Shown in pieces: positions 11,356 to 25,050 of a DNA stretch of 64,000 bases. The notes under the pieces are model-generated. The model saw only the letters and a program-made list of their open reading frames with translations. It had not been told where the DNA came from and ran no database searches. The DNA is from Taenia hydatigena (lineage: Eukaryota > Platyhelminthes > Cestoda > Cyclophyllidea > Taeniidae). Numbering within the stretch: the stretch's first letter is position 1; each line of letters starts with the position of its first letter. The DNA is taken from NCBI GenBank assembly GCA_036345935.2, contig JADWOT020000002.1, positions 6,894,140 through 6,958,139 of the forward strand, written 5' to 3'. A program made the position numbers and the translations under genes.

Positions 11356-11880
11356 TCATCCGGAGTCAAGTAATATCAGCAGACTCGTAAGGAATCGCTC
11401 GCACCCCATCAGCGATTTTCGATTAGAAAGTTGGTAAATGCTGGAGCCAAAAAGTGGGTAATGTTTTACTTCGGAAAAGGAGCATAGGGCAATGTAGGCA
11501 AGCGCAGTTAATGTGCGTGACGTAGGAGAGTGAACAATCTCAGAAAGCCTTCCTTTTGTGTATGTGCTACTGTGCGTTCGCAGGGTTGACTTGTTTCTGG
11601 GCAGTAGCAGTGACACCAACCCCAACCCTATGTTTTGAACACATGTTTTGCCTAAGAGTTTGCCTTTTGTTGCCTTCGAGGAAGTCCTAAGGACCAAATA
11701 TATGTTCAACTTGCAAAAGGGGTTTGGACTATCAGCATGGTCTAGAGACCAGTCCACCACCAAAGCGGATCGATAACCAGGATAAAAAGTGGTCCTCTTA
11801 GCGATTCTGGGAGTAAAGCAAGCAATCCACGCGTTACAGTGCATTATGCTTATTATTGGAAAAAGTGTATCATGTCGCAC
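11356..11880 (-). CDS. Open frame of 174 codons, unrecognised
   Basis: This is the longest gap-free open frame in the window, running from GTG at 11880 (no ATG at its head) to a stop at 11356. It includes FYPGYRSALVVDWSLDHAD and LSEIVHSPTSRTLTALAYIA. An open frame of this length is expected about once by chance in a six-frame scan of this size. No domain, signal peptide or paired splice sites were recognised. It could be a decayed exon or chance. Confidence 0.18.
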   Translation of the reverse strand: MRHDTLFPIISIMHCNAWIACFTPRIAKRTTFYPGYRSALVVDWSLDHADSPNPFCKLNIYLVLRTSSKATKGKLLGKTCVQNIGLGLVSLLLPRNKSTLRTHSSTYTKGRLSEIVHSPTSRTLTALAYIALCSFSEVKHYPLFGSSIYQLSNRKSLMGCERFLTSLLILLDSG

Positions 11881-14026
11881 TAAGATACATACTACCTGTG
11901 CAGAGTATAGAATCCATTAATTACAAACTTTATTAACAAAATGTGGTTATATATTTATAAGTGGAACATTTGATGATTGCAATAGGACTTGTCATACATT
12001 GAACAAAACATTATTCTGGATGCTAATTATGAAATACCAATCTCCACGGACCACGTAGTCTCACTGCCAGCCAAATCACTCCCCAAAGACTGTTTACTAA
12101 TCCCAAAAACTCAGATGAAGCTAGGTCTAGCCATCTGTGTTCACCTCTAGTATTACGTGTGCCACCGCCTGCGGATCCGCATACAAATCCAGGTCCATCC
12201 TACGTGTCTCACGACATATAACCAGTGCATGTGCACAGCAGTCTATATTTGGCATCGGATTCATGTGGTTCGAAAAAACGCATTCCACATGCCGACTTAT
12301 ATCTATCCCTAGAGTCAATAAATAACAATTGAACCCTTAGGTCAAGAACAAGGTATGTAGAGAAGTTCCTCTACAAATGCGGCAGCGGTTGAGAATGCAT
12401 TAAGGACGGTGTTTTGACCCCGTTTTATTTAGTTGTTAACCTATGCTTTGACTGAAGGCTTCCTTGGGTTCCGTGATAACAGTAATCATAATTGACCATG
12501 ACCAGCCTGCGTGAAGAATCATTCAACAGACAGGGATGCATGCAACATCAATAAATCTTCTTGGTAAGGTATCTCTAACTCTATTAATCCTTTATCACTC
12601 ACATTCCACCCATCGTGGAGAGTTATATGCCCTTACGCTATTTTCCGCGGTTATTTTTTCGAAAAAGGGTCCCATCTAACACATGCTTGGAGCCTTGATT
12701 AATCGTCTGCACGTAAATGGCCTGGAGTTTCTTAGCAGCATTATTATATGCCTGCATTCTCTATTCTACACCATTAAGAGGCCACTTTAACTTGTCACTG
12801 GTAAGTAGAGTCATGTTTGGGATACCTTAGAATTGGCAACCAAGTCTGGTAAAATTATGCATATACATACGTGGGAATCAGCAAACATGAATAAAGCACG
12901 CAAAACAGTGAATTTAGGAGTGACGAACATCTTTGTTTGCTTTAAAACCGCAAAGATAAGCCTGGGAGAGTTGTGCTCTTATTTCATGAATGGAATTTTT
13001 TAGCAAAACGTGCGTGACATGTGGCGAATTACAACACAATGCCATAAAAAATACACATGTAGCTGGTTCTTCGTCCATTTTGATCTCGCTTTAATTGCCT
13101 AATAGGGGTTTTAAAGCACAATATTTTATTGATGTGATTCGAATTCGACATCAATTCTGTTAGGAAAGCAAAATAGAGTGTGCATGATAATTTGAGAACC
13201 ATGTAGGTATTTGCGCAGATGTTTGTTGTTTACCTAAGACCCACGTTTGTTTAGCTCTGAATTGGCGAAGGTAACAGAGGCTTTATTTTATTTGCCATCT
13301 CTAAACAGAACCCGGTCATGAAACAAAACCTGCAATCCATTAAAAAGTTCAGGTTAAACTTCTAACTGTTGAATAGTACGTGATAAAGCAAGCAGTAGTT
13401 GTTTTCACCTAACTTGAATCGGTCAAAATTTTCCTATCTGTACAAGCAGCACTCTCTTTAGCATCCAAAGATCCATTAATCCCCTAGTGTCCCTGTCCGT
13501 GCCTATATGCGTATGACTCCGAGGGTCGTTATTCGAGACGAACTTGTCATGATGCATCTCCGCGCATTGCAGTTTACTGCCAAATAATGAAGTGAGTCGG
13601 CAACGAATGTTACCTCAAGTGCGCCATGTTCTCAAATGTGTTCTCAGCCCCACATGCGATTCAAAGTACGATCAAGGAGACGTCGTGAACCTAACCTACC
13701 AGTCTTGATACTTCCATCAAGTTCAGGCTTAATCTGCTGCCTAACTTAAGGGAGGGTGCAAGTTTAGCACCAACGAACTATAGCAAAACTTGTCCAGACG
13801 TGGTGAAGGTCCCTTAATTGCAGTCGCATCAGTTCCATAATCACGACGCACTCTTGAATAAAAACAACTCAACTGAGGTAATGTAGACGTCAGATCTCAC
13901 CTTACGCAAAATAACCAAAATTAATATGGCTTATCACTCCAAAACCCATCCTTGTGCAGCTCGGCGCTTACAGGTGTGGAAATGTCCACCTGATTTAACA
14001 CAAACTATTTCTCATTGCTTAAGTGC

Positions 14027-14230
14027 GATTGTCGCTATATGGGTCAAGAAGTGTTCAGGGCTTCACAACGAACTCGTCACTCCTATACACTTTGCAGACT
14101 ACCTGATGCTCCAGGTGTTTCAATGCAATGCAAAACTCGGACATTAACATTAAATGCGCTAAAATGTGCAATGTATAATTTGCCAGGATTCGGTATCGCG
14201 AGGGTGATGGATTCAGATGTGACTATCCGA
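14027..14230 (+). repeat. Inverted copy of 17640-17917
   Basis: GCGATTGTCGCTATATGGGT at 14036 and the following bases match the reverse complement of 17875-17917 closely. Similarity then weakens toward 14230 (17640). The distal copy ends exactly where block X begins (17918). A further weak same-strand similarity links 17285-17315 and 17735-17765. Nothing coding is recognised. Confidence 0.5.
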
Positions 14231-14299
14231 AATCGGAAAGCATGGGGCCAGAGGAGTCAAGTAGTGTTGCAAACAGTCTGGTTCGGTGTCCATGGAGTG

Positions 14300-17200
14300 T
14301 AGCAAGGCTTTAGATATCTCGACGTAACTGATACACATGAGGATCCATGTGGCCTCAACCAAAGCAGTGCCAAAGCTTTATCTCTGTTGTTTTTGTTGGC
14401 CTTTGGCATCTTTGCTTCCAAGATAATTAAAATACTTTGCTGATTAAGGGTTTTCCGATGCCTATTTTTAATCAGTCCTGGTGTTGTAGAAGTTGGTGCC
14501 ACTAGGAGAGCGTCTGTTTCTTAGTCAAGAGATCACCAGATCTTGAAAATTGAGTTGAATGCAATCTCGGGCCCACTATCAGGGCCAACCAACCTTTCTA
14601 AGTAATGGCATGCACAATGGACTCTCGTTTGGGAGGAGGATAAGTAGTCACTCATGTCAAAGATGTGCATTTATATACCGGAACAGTTTGTCTGTGCGTT
14701 GACTGCCTGGATGTCCTTAGGCGTTATTAGCCTCATTATTGTCCCTATGGCTTTCACAATGTTGACTCGATCGCATCCGCTATCGTATGTAGAAGCGGTT
14801 CATTGTTTGACAACACCGTTTTTGACGACTCATTGTATTTCTGGACGGTGAACTGCAATGCACTACAATGTAGCAGGATAATTTGCATTTTATTTTAAGA
14901 TCGTGAGCAAACCTTGTATTGCTGCCTGCACGTGCTTATTTTTATCAAGAGGATTAATCGGAAATTCGTCACGCTTGGAAATGCTGTGAATGGCGATATG
15001 ATTTTGGCGGTTGACTAATCTCGGTCAGAAACCTGATTGCATGCTTACTTCCCGAAGTCCTATTCACCATTTAAACGTCCCTTTAGAGTGCACTAACTAA
15101 TCGCAGTCCTTAACTTTGGAAATCTGGTCTGAAGTGAAGAGCTCTAAGGATACAATGAAAACCTGTTAAATTAGGCATACGCAACTCATATTGATATCGG
15201 TTTTGGAGAAAGTGTGATAATAAAATCATGTCAGTGTTCCTCTTATTTCATAGGTTCTCATTTATTTTCCATGTCACAGCTTAAGCAAAAGTGACGACTG
15301 CACCGAACTGCATAAATGTTTCCATTATCACTAGAAGTCAAAAATAGCAGCCTGCTGCAGTCATTGTTACCGTCGTAGGTATTTATAATTTTGTGCTTTA
15401 TTTTGCACTTTTCCATGCATGTTGCTGCATAAGCAAGCCAACCATCGCGAATCGGATTAGGTCAAGCTATGTAACCACACTACCATTTAGTGAACCGCAC
15501 GTGAAAAAAGGTAATGCTGGCATATGTGTAGAAGCATCGTGATGGCTTTCCCCTTCTGGCACTCAATTAGGAGTTTTGAACTGATATTTAAAATCCATCT
15601 GCATATCCGCTTGCTATGGCGAGGTTCCAAATTGTTTTATTTATTATGAAATTCATGGCATAACATTTCGAGGTCTGAATGCATTTTGTTAGTCTGCCTT
15701 CGGCAATCTAATTAAATGGTTATGGGTAGATGATGGATCCAATGCTCCGCCATTCTCTTTGCGAGATATTACGAGTGTAGGGGCTCAAATTGAAACCCTT
15801 TCTAGCAAGTGATAACAATGCGTTCATAATCACAAACACCAAATTACCTGAGGGATGGTGTTTTCTTTCCGACGCAGGATTAAACCCTAACCTGATCTGC
15901 AAATACTTCCAGACAAACTCTGCTCAGTTCTTTTGGGGTATGGTTTCTCAAGGGTGATTACTCCTCGCAAGAGACTTGCAGTCTTGTTAGTTGGAAGGTC
16001 TTGAAAGTCGGCTTTTACTGCAGCTAGAACAACTCGGTCGACTCCGAGTTTATCTAAGCTGTGAGCGTAGCGCTTTGAGGCTCCCTCGAAGGCAAAGGAA
16101 GGCAGAATATACATATTCAATGGCCAGAGGCAAATAAGCTGCTGGCATGACCCAAAGGCCAGTCTACGCAGCTAGGTCAATATGGCCACCTCTGTGCCCT
16201 GACCGAAACCGATAGATCAAACAAACAAAGTATTGTAGCGGGCGTCTTAACCTATTTGACAGGTCTGAGGATTTCCTTGGCTCCAATGAAAGTAATGCGA
16301 GAGAGGGGATTTATTCGCCTTTTTCTGTCATGAACGTTGTAGATCAGACAATATTCGCACTACATTCTTCAAATAGCCACAGAGCAGCAGAAAATTTGCA
16401 CATAACATTATCAGACGTGACGTAAAAGACTTCAAAATGATTCGGACTTTAGGGGCTAACACCAAACTTGCTTATTATGATAGCATCGACAGTTAGTGCG
16501 CAATGACTTCCTAAATTTTGTTTAACCTTATCGATAACATTTATGCAGTGAAATATACTCAAAAGTGTACTAATATTGCTTGATTTAATTTGGCAACTTT
16601 TACGAATGAATGGTTTGCATGGTTTGATCCAGAGATTCTTGTCTAAAGTAGACCTCCACACCATTTTTTGCCTATTTTTAGTGCGCATTATAAGTCTGAA
16701 CTGAAACAGAGTAGGCAGAAATGTCGTGTCCATGCCACAACTGACATGGTCAGATAAACATGCGTTAAGCAAATTAAACATGTATAGGAAGCCTTTTTAT
16801 GGGTTAACGGAGTGCATTTAGGGTCCAGTTATAAAATGAGGTTCATGCTGAAGCTGCATTTTTACTTCTCTACACCAATGCTTTGGGGTCAGATACAATT
16901 AAGTCGGATACAAGTCACTTTCTGGGCGGCATTCACGGTACACTACCGTTCTAGCCTGTTAAAGTCACCGGTCAGGTTGGTGCTTATCGTGGACATCGTT
17001 AGCAATGAAGATGCTAGTAGTGAGAGTTGCGGGTTCATTCGGCACTCCAATCAATAAAAGCGATGGAGAAACGAGAATCACAACGTGAATGGGTAGGCCC
17101 CTAATGCAGTAGTCGAGTCTTATGCATGACCTTCTAGGGTCCACTTTCCACCCCCATCAAGTCCTTACCTTTGAGCACGAGAATAAGTCCCGCAAGTGCA

Positions 17201-17600
17201 TACATAGAAGTGCACCAGTAGGGTGATAACGCACTACCTACTAAAAGCTTATAAGTTGTGCGAGGTCATACGGCCAGCTGCGGAAAGTATAAGTTTTGGA
17301 TGCAAGAAACCGGTCCACTGTTTGCCAGCTCACTTGATTGCATGCGAATGCAGAGAAAAATTTTAATTTTCTAAAATGTCAAATTAAGACATTTTGGAAA
17401 CTAGCATCAAGCATTAAGGAAGGAGAAGAGTGTGTGAAATATAAAGACCATGCTTTGCCTTAGCATTCCGGGTTCGACTTGATATCTACTTCGCAACAAA
17501 TGATTGGCAGCATTTAATCACACTTCACGATTTTAGCGATCCGCTGCATGCCTTATGGTTGCTGAACATGTTTTACCTACCTGCACGTGTACGATGAGTG
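14300..17600. other. No gene recognised
   Basis: Short open frames only. The longest, 16449-16781 on the minus strand, has 110 codons, no recognised motif and no convincing splice borders. No duplicate of this stretch was noticed elsewhere in the window. Confidence 0.35.
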
Positions 17601-17639
17601 CGTCTTCCTCTGTGGGTCAACACTGGGCAAAAGTAGAGA

Positions 17640-17917
17640 TTGGCATGACAGCAAACAGTATGACAATAATGGAAGGAATCTGGCTCGGTAAATGAAGTCG
17701 AATGAAACGGTCCTATCATAGCTGCATAAAAAGCATTAAAAGTACAAGTTCTGGATGCAAAAGCGCTGCTATTAGTAAAATGTTTCATCACGTAGGCACG
17801 CTTTTTGCATATCCCTGGTCATAATGAAAGACAGTCAACAAAATGGCTAGGAGTGATAAGTTCATTGTGAAGCCATTAACACTTCTTGACCCATATAGCG
17901 ACAATCGCATTTAAGCG
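17640..17917 (-). repeat. Inverted partner of 14027-14230
   Basis: The minus strand reads CTTAAATGCGATTGTCGCTA and continues into a segment shared with 14027 onward. It abuts the left border of block X at 17918. Two bits of CGACAAT(A/C) sequence meet at the junction (17898 and 17918), so block X may have joined at a small repeat. Confidence 0.45.
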
Positions 17918-20900
17918 ACAATAGCCAGAGTAGACTTAAGGCGGCTCCTTAGTGAAGACGTTGGTTATGTGGGTATGCTACACTTCCTCCCACACCATAC
18001 TAGCTGATCACCGTCCAGATGGAAGGAAGGCTGAGCAACACTGAAGTGAGAACAATGAGGCAAAATAGAGGGGGTGGAAACATTGGACAATTGAAAGAAT
18101 TGTAAATCACGACATTTATTTCATGGTTCTGCTATACTAGAGCATAAGCCTTATAGTAGCGATTGGCATGAGAAATAATCTAGACGAGGGGTGTTGAAGA
18201 GCCTGATCCGGCATTCAGGCGGTGGAGGTATGTTAGTCCAGTAAGGAAAAAGCATTGTAAGGAAGAAGTGAGGAAGTCGATTCAGCCCTTGAATTTTACA
18301 GGACTGCAATCCGGCCTCCTCAATCAATCTTCTCTCAATGGCTCCTTTGCCTTCTACACTTATTAACACGTCTCAGCGGAACAGGTCTGTCTACTACACG
18401 AATACGCCTTAACGGGGCAGGTTTGGCAGCAACATGAACACCTCCGTCGGTCTATTTTAAGTAGGTAGAGCGAAAGCTGCAGCAGCTTTTGCGAATCGCT
18501 TTGCGCCATTATATTCTCTGCAATCACAGCTCCTTCCAATGCCTCCAACTCTCTGTTGACTATCAAATTGTCAGTGTTACCTTGTTTTCTGTTGTACAAC
18601 CACTGTAGCAAATAAATGATCAGTTTGGTTATATCATCCCTGGTCTACTGAGATGTGTGGCACGCATTACCTAAGCATGAGCTGCAACTTCCGCCTTCCA
18701 TAACTACGGGTGTCGTGGTGGAGATTATTTGCTGCCCTCCGATGTTTTGCACAATCGCTTTATGCTGCTTCAAAGTCACCTGATCCTCATGCATGATGGC
18801 ACATGGTCGTACTTTGGTCACCCGTGTGATTGTGCTTGCCATAGTTTTTAGGTGTCCATGCACCTCCTTTTACTCGGTCTCTAAATAGTAGAACTAGTCA
18901 TGTTTGATTGACACCAAGCAAGTCCATTCACTAAAGAAGCAAGTAAGTTCAACGAATCCTCTCTCCCTCATCATTTCCAATTTCTATGTGTCCCATTAAA
19001 TCCCCGCATGTCAATGCATTACGTCTTGCTTAATGGATAGGTTGACATACGTCAGCGCTGTGGATATGCTCTGGTTCAATGCACATCCACCTCCGCTCGG
19101 TAACCTGCCCTTTTACTTTCGGCTAGGTGCCTGCATACTTGCCTGAAATCCTGCCAGATTTCTGCCTGCTTCCCAAATGTCTTGCTTGGCAGGCGGGCTT
19201 GTAGCCTACCCTTGCATCGAGCAGGCTGCATCACTGCCCTCTCTTTTCTCGACTGCATAATTCACTCCTAGGCTACAATTTAAGATGCTCAGTGGACCTG
19301 CTGATGTGTCCTAGCCTCGCACATTGTTCTTATTTCTCTCCTCTTGCTTCACTCCTCTCGATAGATTAACACACTTTTCCACTTTCGCTCGAATGTCTGC
19401 CCACCTGCGTGCTGTCTAATAATAGGCTTGCAGCACTGAAAAGGAAGAGAGCATCCAAGTGCACGGCAAAGCTTGCCAAGCAGCTTAGATTCCGTCTGTT
19501 TGTCAAAATTTGATAAGCGATCTCTAAAATTAGTTCAATTATACCAAAATATACACATATAATATGTAAGGCTCTCGCCCTATTTCAGATGTTGGCATAA
19601 AATACAAGTAATTTTGTTGCCCCAATCACTCACTTATGTGTGGTCTAGGACTCAACTGAGACGCCACTCGAGTAATATGCCCTCACTTCTGTGGTCATCC
19701 TTCCTTAGAGCTTTAGACGCCACCATGTTTTGTTTACGAATGATTTCACCAAAATTACTTAAAGAAGTGGTGGTGAAGACTACTAAATGCAGATTTTATT
19801 CAAGACAACTCTAATGAATTGCTTCATTTTGCAAGGTGCGTTAGATGCATGCGGTTGTCCATATCCGTGCAGTATAAAGCACGCAAATGCATTTGTCTAG
19901 TAGCACGACAGCGGCGTTTGGATTTGCTGCTGCTCCCACGCTATGCTTGAGCCTGCGTAGCGTGTAAAGCAAGATGTTGCGATGTGATTAAATACCACAT
20001 AATTTTTGGATTCCGTCTTGATCCAAACTTTGAATAAAATTAACCTTTGCATTCTACTGTTAAGTAGACGCTTTGTCGCCTTGGTTGTGATAAACTGGAG
20101 ACCCTACCATGCATTGGATGCACACGTATCAGCAATCATTGCCGAGCTCTGTCTGCTCGAGGCCACTCAACACTATCGCTTCCTCTTTATCGATTAGGTG
20201 AAGTCGGTAGACTGGACAAGAAGACCTTTAAAGTGGTGGAAAGCAGCAAAACGTAAGCCCTTAAATCGCATGCTTTGTACAGCATGCTGCGAAACAGGAT
20301 CGTAGGAAAATACGTTGTGTTTTAGCAATAGCAGAATGAGAGGAAGGAGGGAGAATGCAAGGGAGAGTGTGGAAGGTACTACCTAATGCTCATTCTCTGC
20401 ACCCTCATAACTCTACTTACTTAAGAGAAGTTCATTAACTATCTTAAGCGCCAGACTATTACGCAAACGGTGCATCAAAAGTTGAGAGTCAAAGTTGGGG
20501 CAGAAAAGGGCGTGTGAGTGTCAGACCAATATTTGTGTTCTAAAAAAGAAATGCATTACAAAAAGGGAAGCCGTAAGTTGATCCCCCCAAAAGGTCAAAA
20601 GATTGTAATCGTGGCCGTTTCACCGAACATACTAGCTGACAAGCAAATTAACTAAATCAGAAATTATGGTAAAAGAACCGAGAACCTCTTTAATAGTAAG
20701 CATTATCCACTATAATAATGACAACATGTTCCTTTTTTACAACCAGAAAAGCAAGGCAGAGTAGTTGCCTACTAGCCAATAGCGATGCGACGCATTTGAC
20801 CGAGTGACTTGCACAAATGGCCGACTTCACATAAGTCTACTACTTTTATGTAAGTTGAAGGAAAATTAGGACATCCTTAAAATATGGGGGCTATATTTCT

Positions 20901-21430
20901 AGATAAACTGGCAACACAAGTCAATCCAAAAATAACAGCATAGCCAGCTCTGCTCAAAAAAACTTGTCGAAATCATGGGCATGTAAAACTCGAGCAGCTT
21001 AAACGAGTGAACACGTATAAAAATCCACCTTTTATTGTGCATTGTCAGTAAGGAATCTTGTCGCCTTACCGGCATTCAGCCCTGCAGTCAAGCGATCCCA
21101 TGTTTCGATGACTGTTAGTACCTCTTACTGAATGCAGATAGCACCTTTTTTTAGAAAAGGCTTCAGTGAGATTGGAGCTAATTACCTTAGCCTCTTTTTT
21201 GTGGACGGATGTGGGAATGTTTTTTTTGGATTTGATCCGTTGGCATCAAATATGGGTAGGTAAAACTTAAAATCTGGCGCTAAAATGAGGGCAAGCAAAT
21301 AGGTGAAGTGTAGGCCAGCTCTATTATCTTTGATTTCTTCGAAGGGCATGCACTTCGTCTAGACTGTCATCGGTAAAGTGGTCGCTAATGCGTTTGCTGA
21401 GACCTCTGAAAATCCGCAAGGTACGTGGAG
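17918..21430 (+). repeat. Block X, first copy (about 3.5 kb)
   Basis: This stretch aligns colinearly with 59449-62915 in the same orientation, with roughly nine in ten bases shared by eye and a few small indels. The left border is sharp at CGACAATAGCC, and the sequences diverge after AAGGTACG near 21428 (62894). No terminal inverted repeats, poly-A tail or target duplication were recognised. The minus strand carries an ORF broken differently in the two copies (18363-18842). Confidence 0.85.
18363..18842 (-). pseudogene. Broken ~159-codon ORF of block X
   Basis: An ATG at 18842, preceded in frame by a stop, opens a frame of 160 codons to TAA at 18363-18365. One in-frame TAG lies at 18645-18647. 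In the copy at 59940-60364 that codon is TGG, but a small deletion places a different TAG shortly downstream. The ancestral frame was therefore open. It has a polar N-terminus (MASTITRVTKV), then SQ(W)TRDDITKL, a helical part with LEALEGAVIAENIMAQSDSQ, and a cysteine-rich end. The WTRDDITKL part loosely recalls Myb/SANT-like domains, but I do not claim this. Function unknown. Confidence 0.45.
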
Positions 21431-24400
21431 GTGCTGCAGTTCCTACGTTGTGACGTAGTAGACAGAAAGGATCAAATGAAGGGCATGGATGCGTGGAGGA
21501 AAAGGCCCACTAATTAGTTAGTACTTATAAAGATTAAAGCATTTGACAATGGAAAAGCTACTAATTATATGCGATTTTATCTGCGCCTCTCCACCGTGAA
21601 ATATGGACTTTCACATCTGCCGCGGATATTGTCAAGTAGACAGAAAATGTACAATAAAAATTCCTATTTGATGGCATAAGGCTAACTGATCTGCTCCTTA
21701 CTTCTCCACTTTCTACGTGTTCCATTTGTCTATGCAGATCCTGAACGACTACCTGTGCTACTGCCGCCACTGCTGCTGTTGTTCAGTTGCGCACAATGTA
21801 CGCCAGCCATTGGTTTCGAGGCACATGTTTTAACAGTGAAGTGAATTGACATTGCGCAAATGCTTCTGCAACGAGTGTGGAATGTGGCAGCACTGGTAGG
21901 GATCCCTTGCTAGAATGGACAACTTGTCCCATTAAATCCTTTCTTCCCAACATCCATCGAAACGTTACTACCGATCTCTCAATAAATGTTCAAACCGTGA
22001 GGGTTTCTTAATGGTCAAATAACTAAATAGGTTATCGGAAATTTTAGTCAATCAAAGGATCGAGAGCATAAGTGTGAAGTTACGCTCGTATGAAACCGCT
22101 AGATAGGTCGTAGGTGCTACCCAGCAGTGCCTTCTGACACACACAGCTGCAGGTTTCACTTGGCCTGCTCCCGTGCCTTTGATGACTAGGCCCGGTTGAA
22201 CACCTTCTCCTCCCTTTTGTTTGCGTATAGACGCATTTACGGGTCAGAGTCTCTCTTACTGATATTTGGTTTCTTAGTAGTTGGTGGAGAAAAGCGGACC
22301 TGAAATTTAATTGATGGATGGGGGATAGGAAGCTTGACAACCACCGTCTTCATTTTCTCTCTTATATGAGTGGTGGGTGGTGCAAGTAGACATATAAGGA
22401 ATGGTCCTCTGTGAGCTTTACTTATCTTCCGTCATCGAGGCATATGTATGAATTATTTGGTAGGATTAATGTTCGTCCACCACTGGCGTATGTAGAGATC
22501 TCATGTCAACCGTTGCGTTGACTTGCCGATAGCGGGCCCTTCTGCTAACGAAATTCGGGATTTTGCATTTGTTTCTGCGCTACGGTTGGTTTTAGTCTGT
22601 CCGATCACCTGTAATGGCTGATTTAGAAGAACGAACTTTAGGAGTGAAGACCAATAAAGCTGTATTAACCGAACCATGATAAACACCTTGTACTAAAGTT
22701 CTTCATGTTTTAGACTTATCTTTAGCTACTTTAACATATTCCACGACTCTACACCTGCAGATTTGCCATGGAGTAGTGCTCGCACCATCTATGCCGCCGG
22801 CACCTGCCGTCTTAGTCGAAATATGGCGTTTTTTATTGTAAGTTTAGTCTAGGCTTAGCGAAAGGGTAAGGTTTTTTCGGATCAGCTTTTTGTCCATGCG
22901 GAATAACTCAAGGGATGATGTGTAAATTTCAGCCTGGCAAAGGGGCCTGCATGCATTTAAATTTATCTAGTTTTCTCGTGAGCTGTCTCAAACGGATTTT
23001 TTATCCCATTTCAGCGAGAAGCCGTCTTCTCTAAGGCGAAAGAAGTTAATCGGGTCGCGATTTGAAATGAGCACATTTATGACTTGAGAAACTTACTTGG
23101 CCGATAAGTACATGACCCACTCAAAAAGTGTGATCAGAACAACCGGCACAAACCCTAACTTCTGTCGCAAATATTAGAAATGTTATCTCGCTTTCAACAA
23201 ATTTGTCTGTGATGTGCGCTCTACCCACATTCACCCCTTTATTGTACAGCTGCTAGAGAATGGTTATCCTTTTTCGACATCAGGTCCGTTGGGAGCCGCA
23301 AATCGTCACCATAACAGATCGTGCTGAGAATGTACGCTTTAACTAAAGGAAGGCAGGGAATCCGATTTAGCACCTGCAGTAGACCATTGGCTCGAATTCT
23401 TAAATGCTTGGCTGATTTATTGGCCGCCATTTAGCCTGCAGAGCTGCTCAATTTGAATATTTTGATTGCAGAGACTTTCTATCGGATCAATGGTGACACA
23501 TTGCTTCCATATAGCAATGGGAATGCCGTGAACTTTCTTTAAGAGTAGATTGGGGGAGAGTTATATGCGGAATTCCGAAGGGCTATATCATCAAGTTATG
23601 CGATCTCAATCCTTACCTTAGCGATAGAACGTGCAAAATTACTTGGTGAAAATTTTGTCAATTATCGTCCCAAGGAACCTTAATGGAGTCCTAACAGTTA
23701 TTTTCAATGGGCTTGTAATAATGACTTGCATAAATTAAAGGATTTACAAAGTTGAATAGTATTTACAAAATATCGATGATTTAACCTGGTCAATTAGGTA
23801 GAAATTGGTGATAAAATAGGGAAAATCGCGTTACTCCGCACCTTAAGCTAAAAGTAGGGACGCAAATCGCTACTGATACTCAGGTGATGCGTGCGTTGGT
23901 AAAAGTGCTCTTTAATGGAGAAGCATTCGGCGAACGCAAGGCCAGCAATGAAGACATCGTTAGCTCTCCTTGAGGTAGACTAGAGTTCAAAGCGTAAGCA
24001 CCCAGACTTGCATTCACCAAGTTAACAATTACCAAATAAGTCCGCTCCTCCAAAGATTTAAGCAATCAAAGGAACGAGATAAACGAGGAATCTGCTGCAC
24101 CAGTAGTGACACCTGTAAGCCATCCCTCTCTTAGGGTACTTTAACAATAATTATCTGTCATGCCAAAGGATACCTCAGCTCCCTTGTGCCCTTTAGTGGC
24201 GTCTACTTCCTCTCGCATTATTAGTAGCATTATTCCAAACACCAACTTGAAGCAATGTTGCACCAGCTCATCTCGACTTTTTACTGAAAATGAAAGGTAG
24301 GCACCTGCTGCGAGAAATTTAATTAACACGTTGAATTATGTTAGACTGTGTTCTCTGTGGCTCAACTCTATGCAGACCTGATGGGAGGATAACTACCTGG

Positions 24401-24777
24401 TCCTAATAATGCAGCCAAAAACTGTGTAAAACAGATAAAATAAACCAAAAGGAAAACAAGGAAGTGTGTTACTTATTTTCCATGAATATTTATAGAAGCT
24501 GATTTTTATGGGGCAACTTTCGACAGGGCAATGTAGTTCGACTAACTCCAGACTAACGACAAAAGGCTGATTGGTTCCAACCATTTGCCTCTAACCATGA
24601 ACATGTGCTTGACAAGTTTATTTGCAAAGCACCCCTAAAGCCACATCTCGCCGATCAGCTGACTTAGAAGACATCTGCTCAATGGCAACCTTACAATGTT
24701 CCTTGACCTGTGGTGAATACCCTTCCGACAACTACTACTAATGGTTACTAAAAATAAATTTACCTGATCACATTCAT
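21431..24777. other. No gene recognised
   Basis: Only short open frames with no motifs, for example 21561-21770 and 22080-22340 on the minus strand. No repeat relationship to other parts of the window was noticed. The stretch lies downstream (on the minus strand) of the ankyrin gene and may include its 3' UTR. Confidence 0.35.
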
Positions 24778-25050
24778 TTATGTGGTGATGACTTGTGGCT
24801 CAAGAATTCGTCGAGTCGAGGGAAGAAGACCCTCGACTTTTACATATTCGACTACCATCTTCGTAAATGGACTCCAAAACACGTAAGTTAAATAAATAGG
24901 CGAATACGCTACTGCTATCGCATCAATCATCCAGCAAAGTCCCAAAACGATGAAAAAGTGGAGCAAATAAAATTGGGCTTCATTGACACTCTTGCTGAAA
25001 TCGCTCGCCATGAAATTAATATTTAACAGCATAGCCAAGAAGCAGGGCAT
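24778..25050 (-). CDS. Small hydrophobic ORF beside the ankyrin gene
   Basis: A true ATG at 25050 opens 90 codons with a membrane-helix-like stretch, FYLLHFFIVLGLCWMIDAIA, and a further hydrophobic part, YSPIYLTYVFW. It overlaps the end of the ankyrin reading frame by 28 bases in another frame. It could encode an alternative tail after a frame change, be a separate small membrane protein, or be chance. Confidence 0.22.
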   Translation of the reverse strand: MPCFLAMLLNINFMASDFSKSVNEAQFYLLHFFIVLGLCWMIDAIAVAYSPIYLTYVFWSPFTKMVVEYVKVEGLLPSTRRILEPQVITT

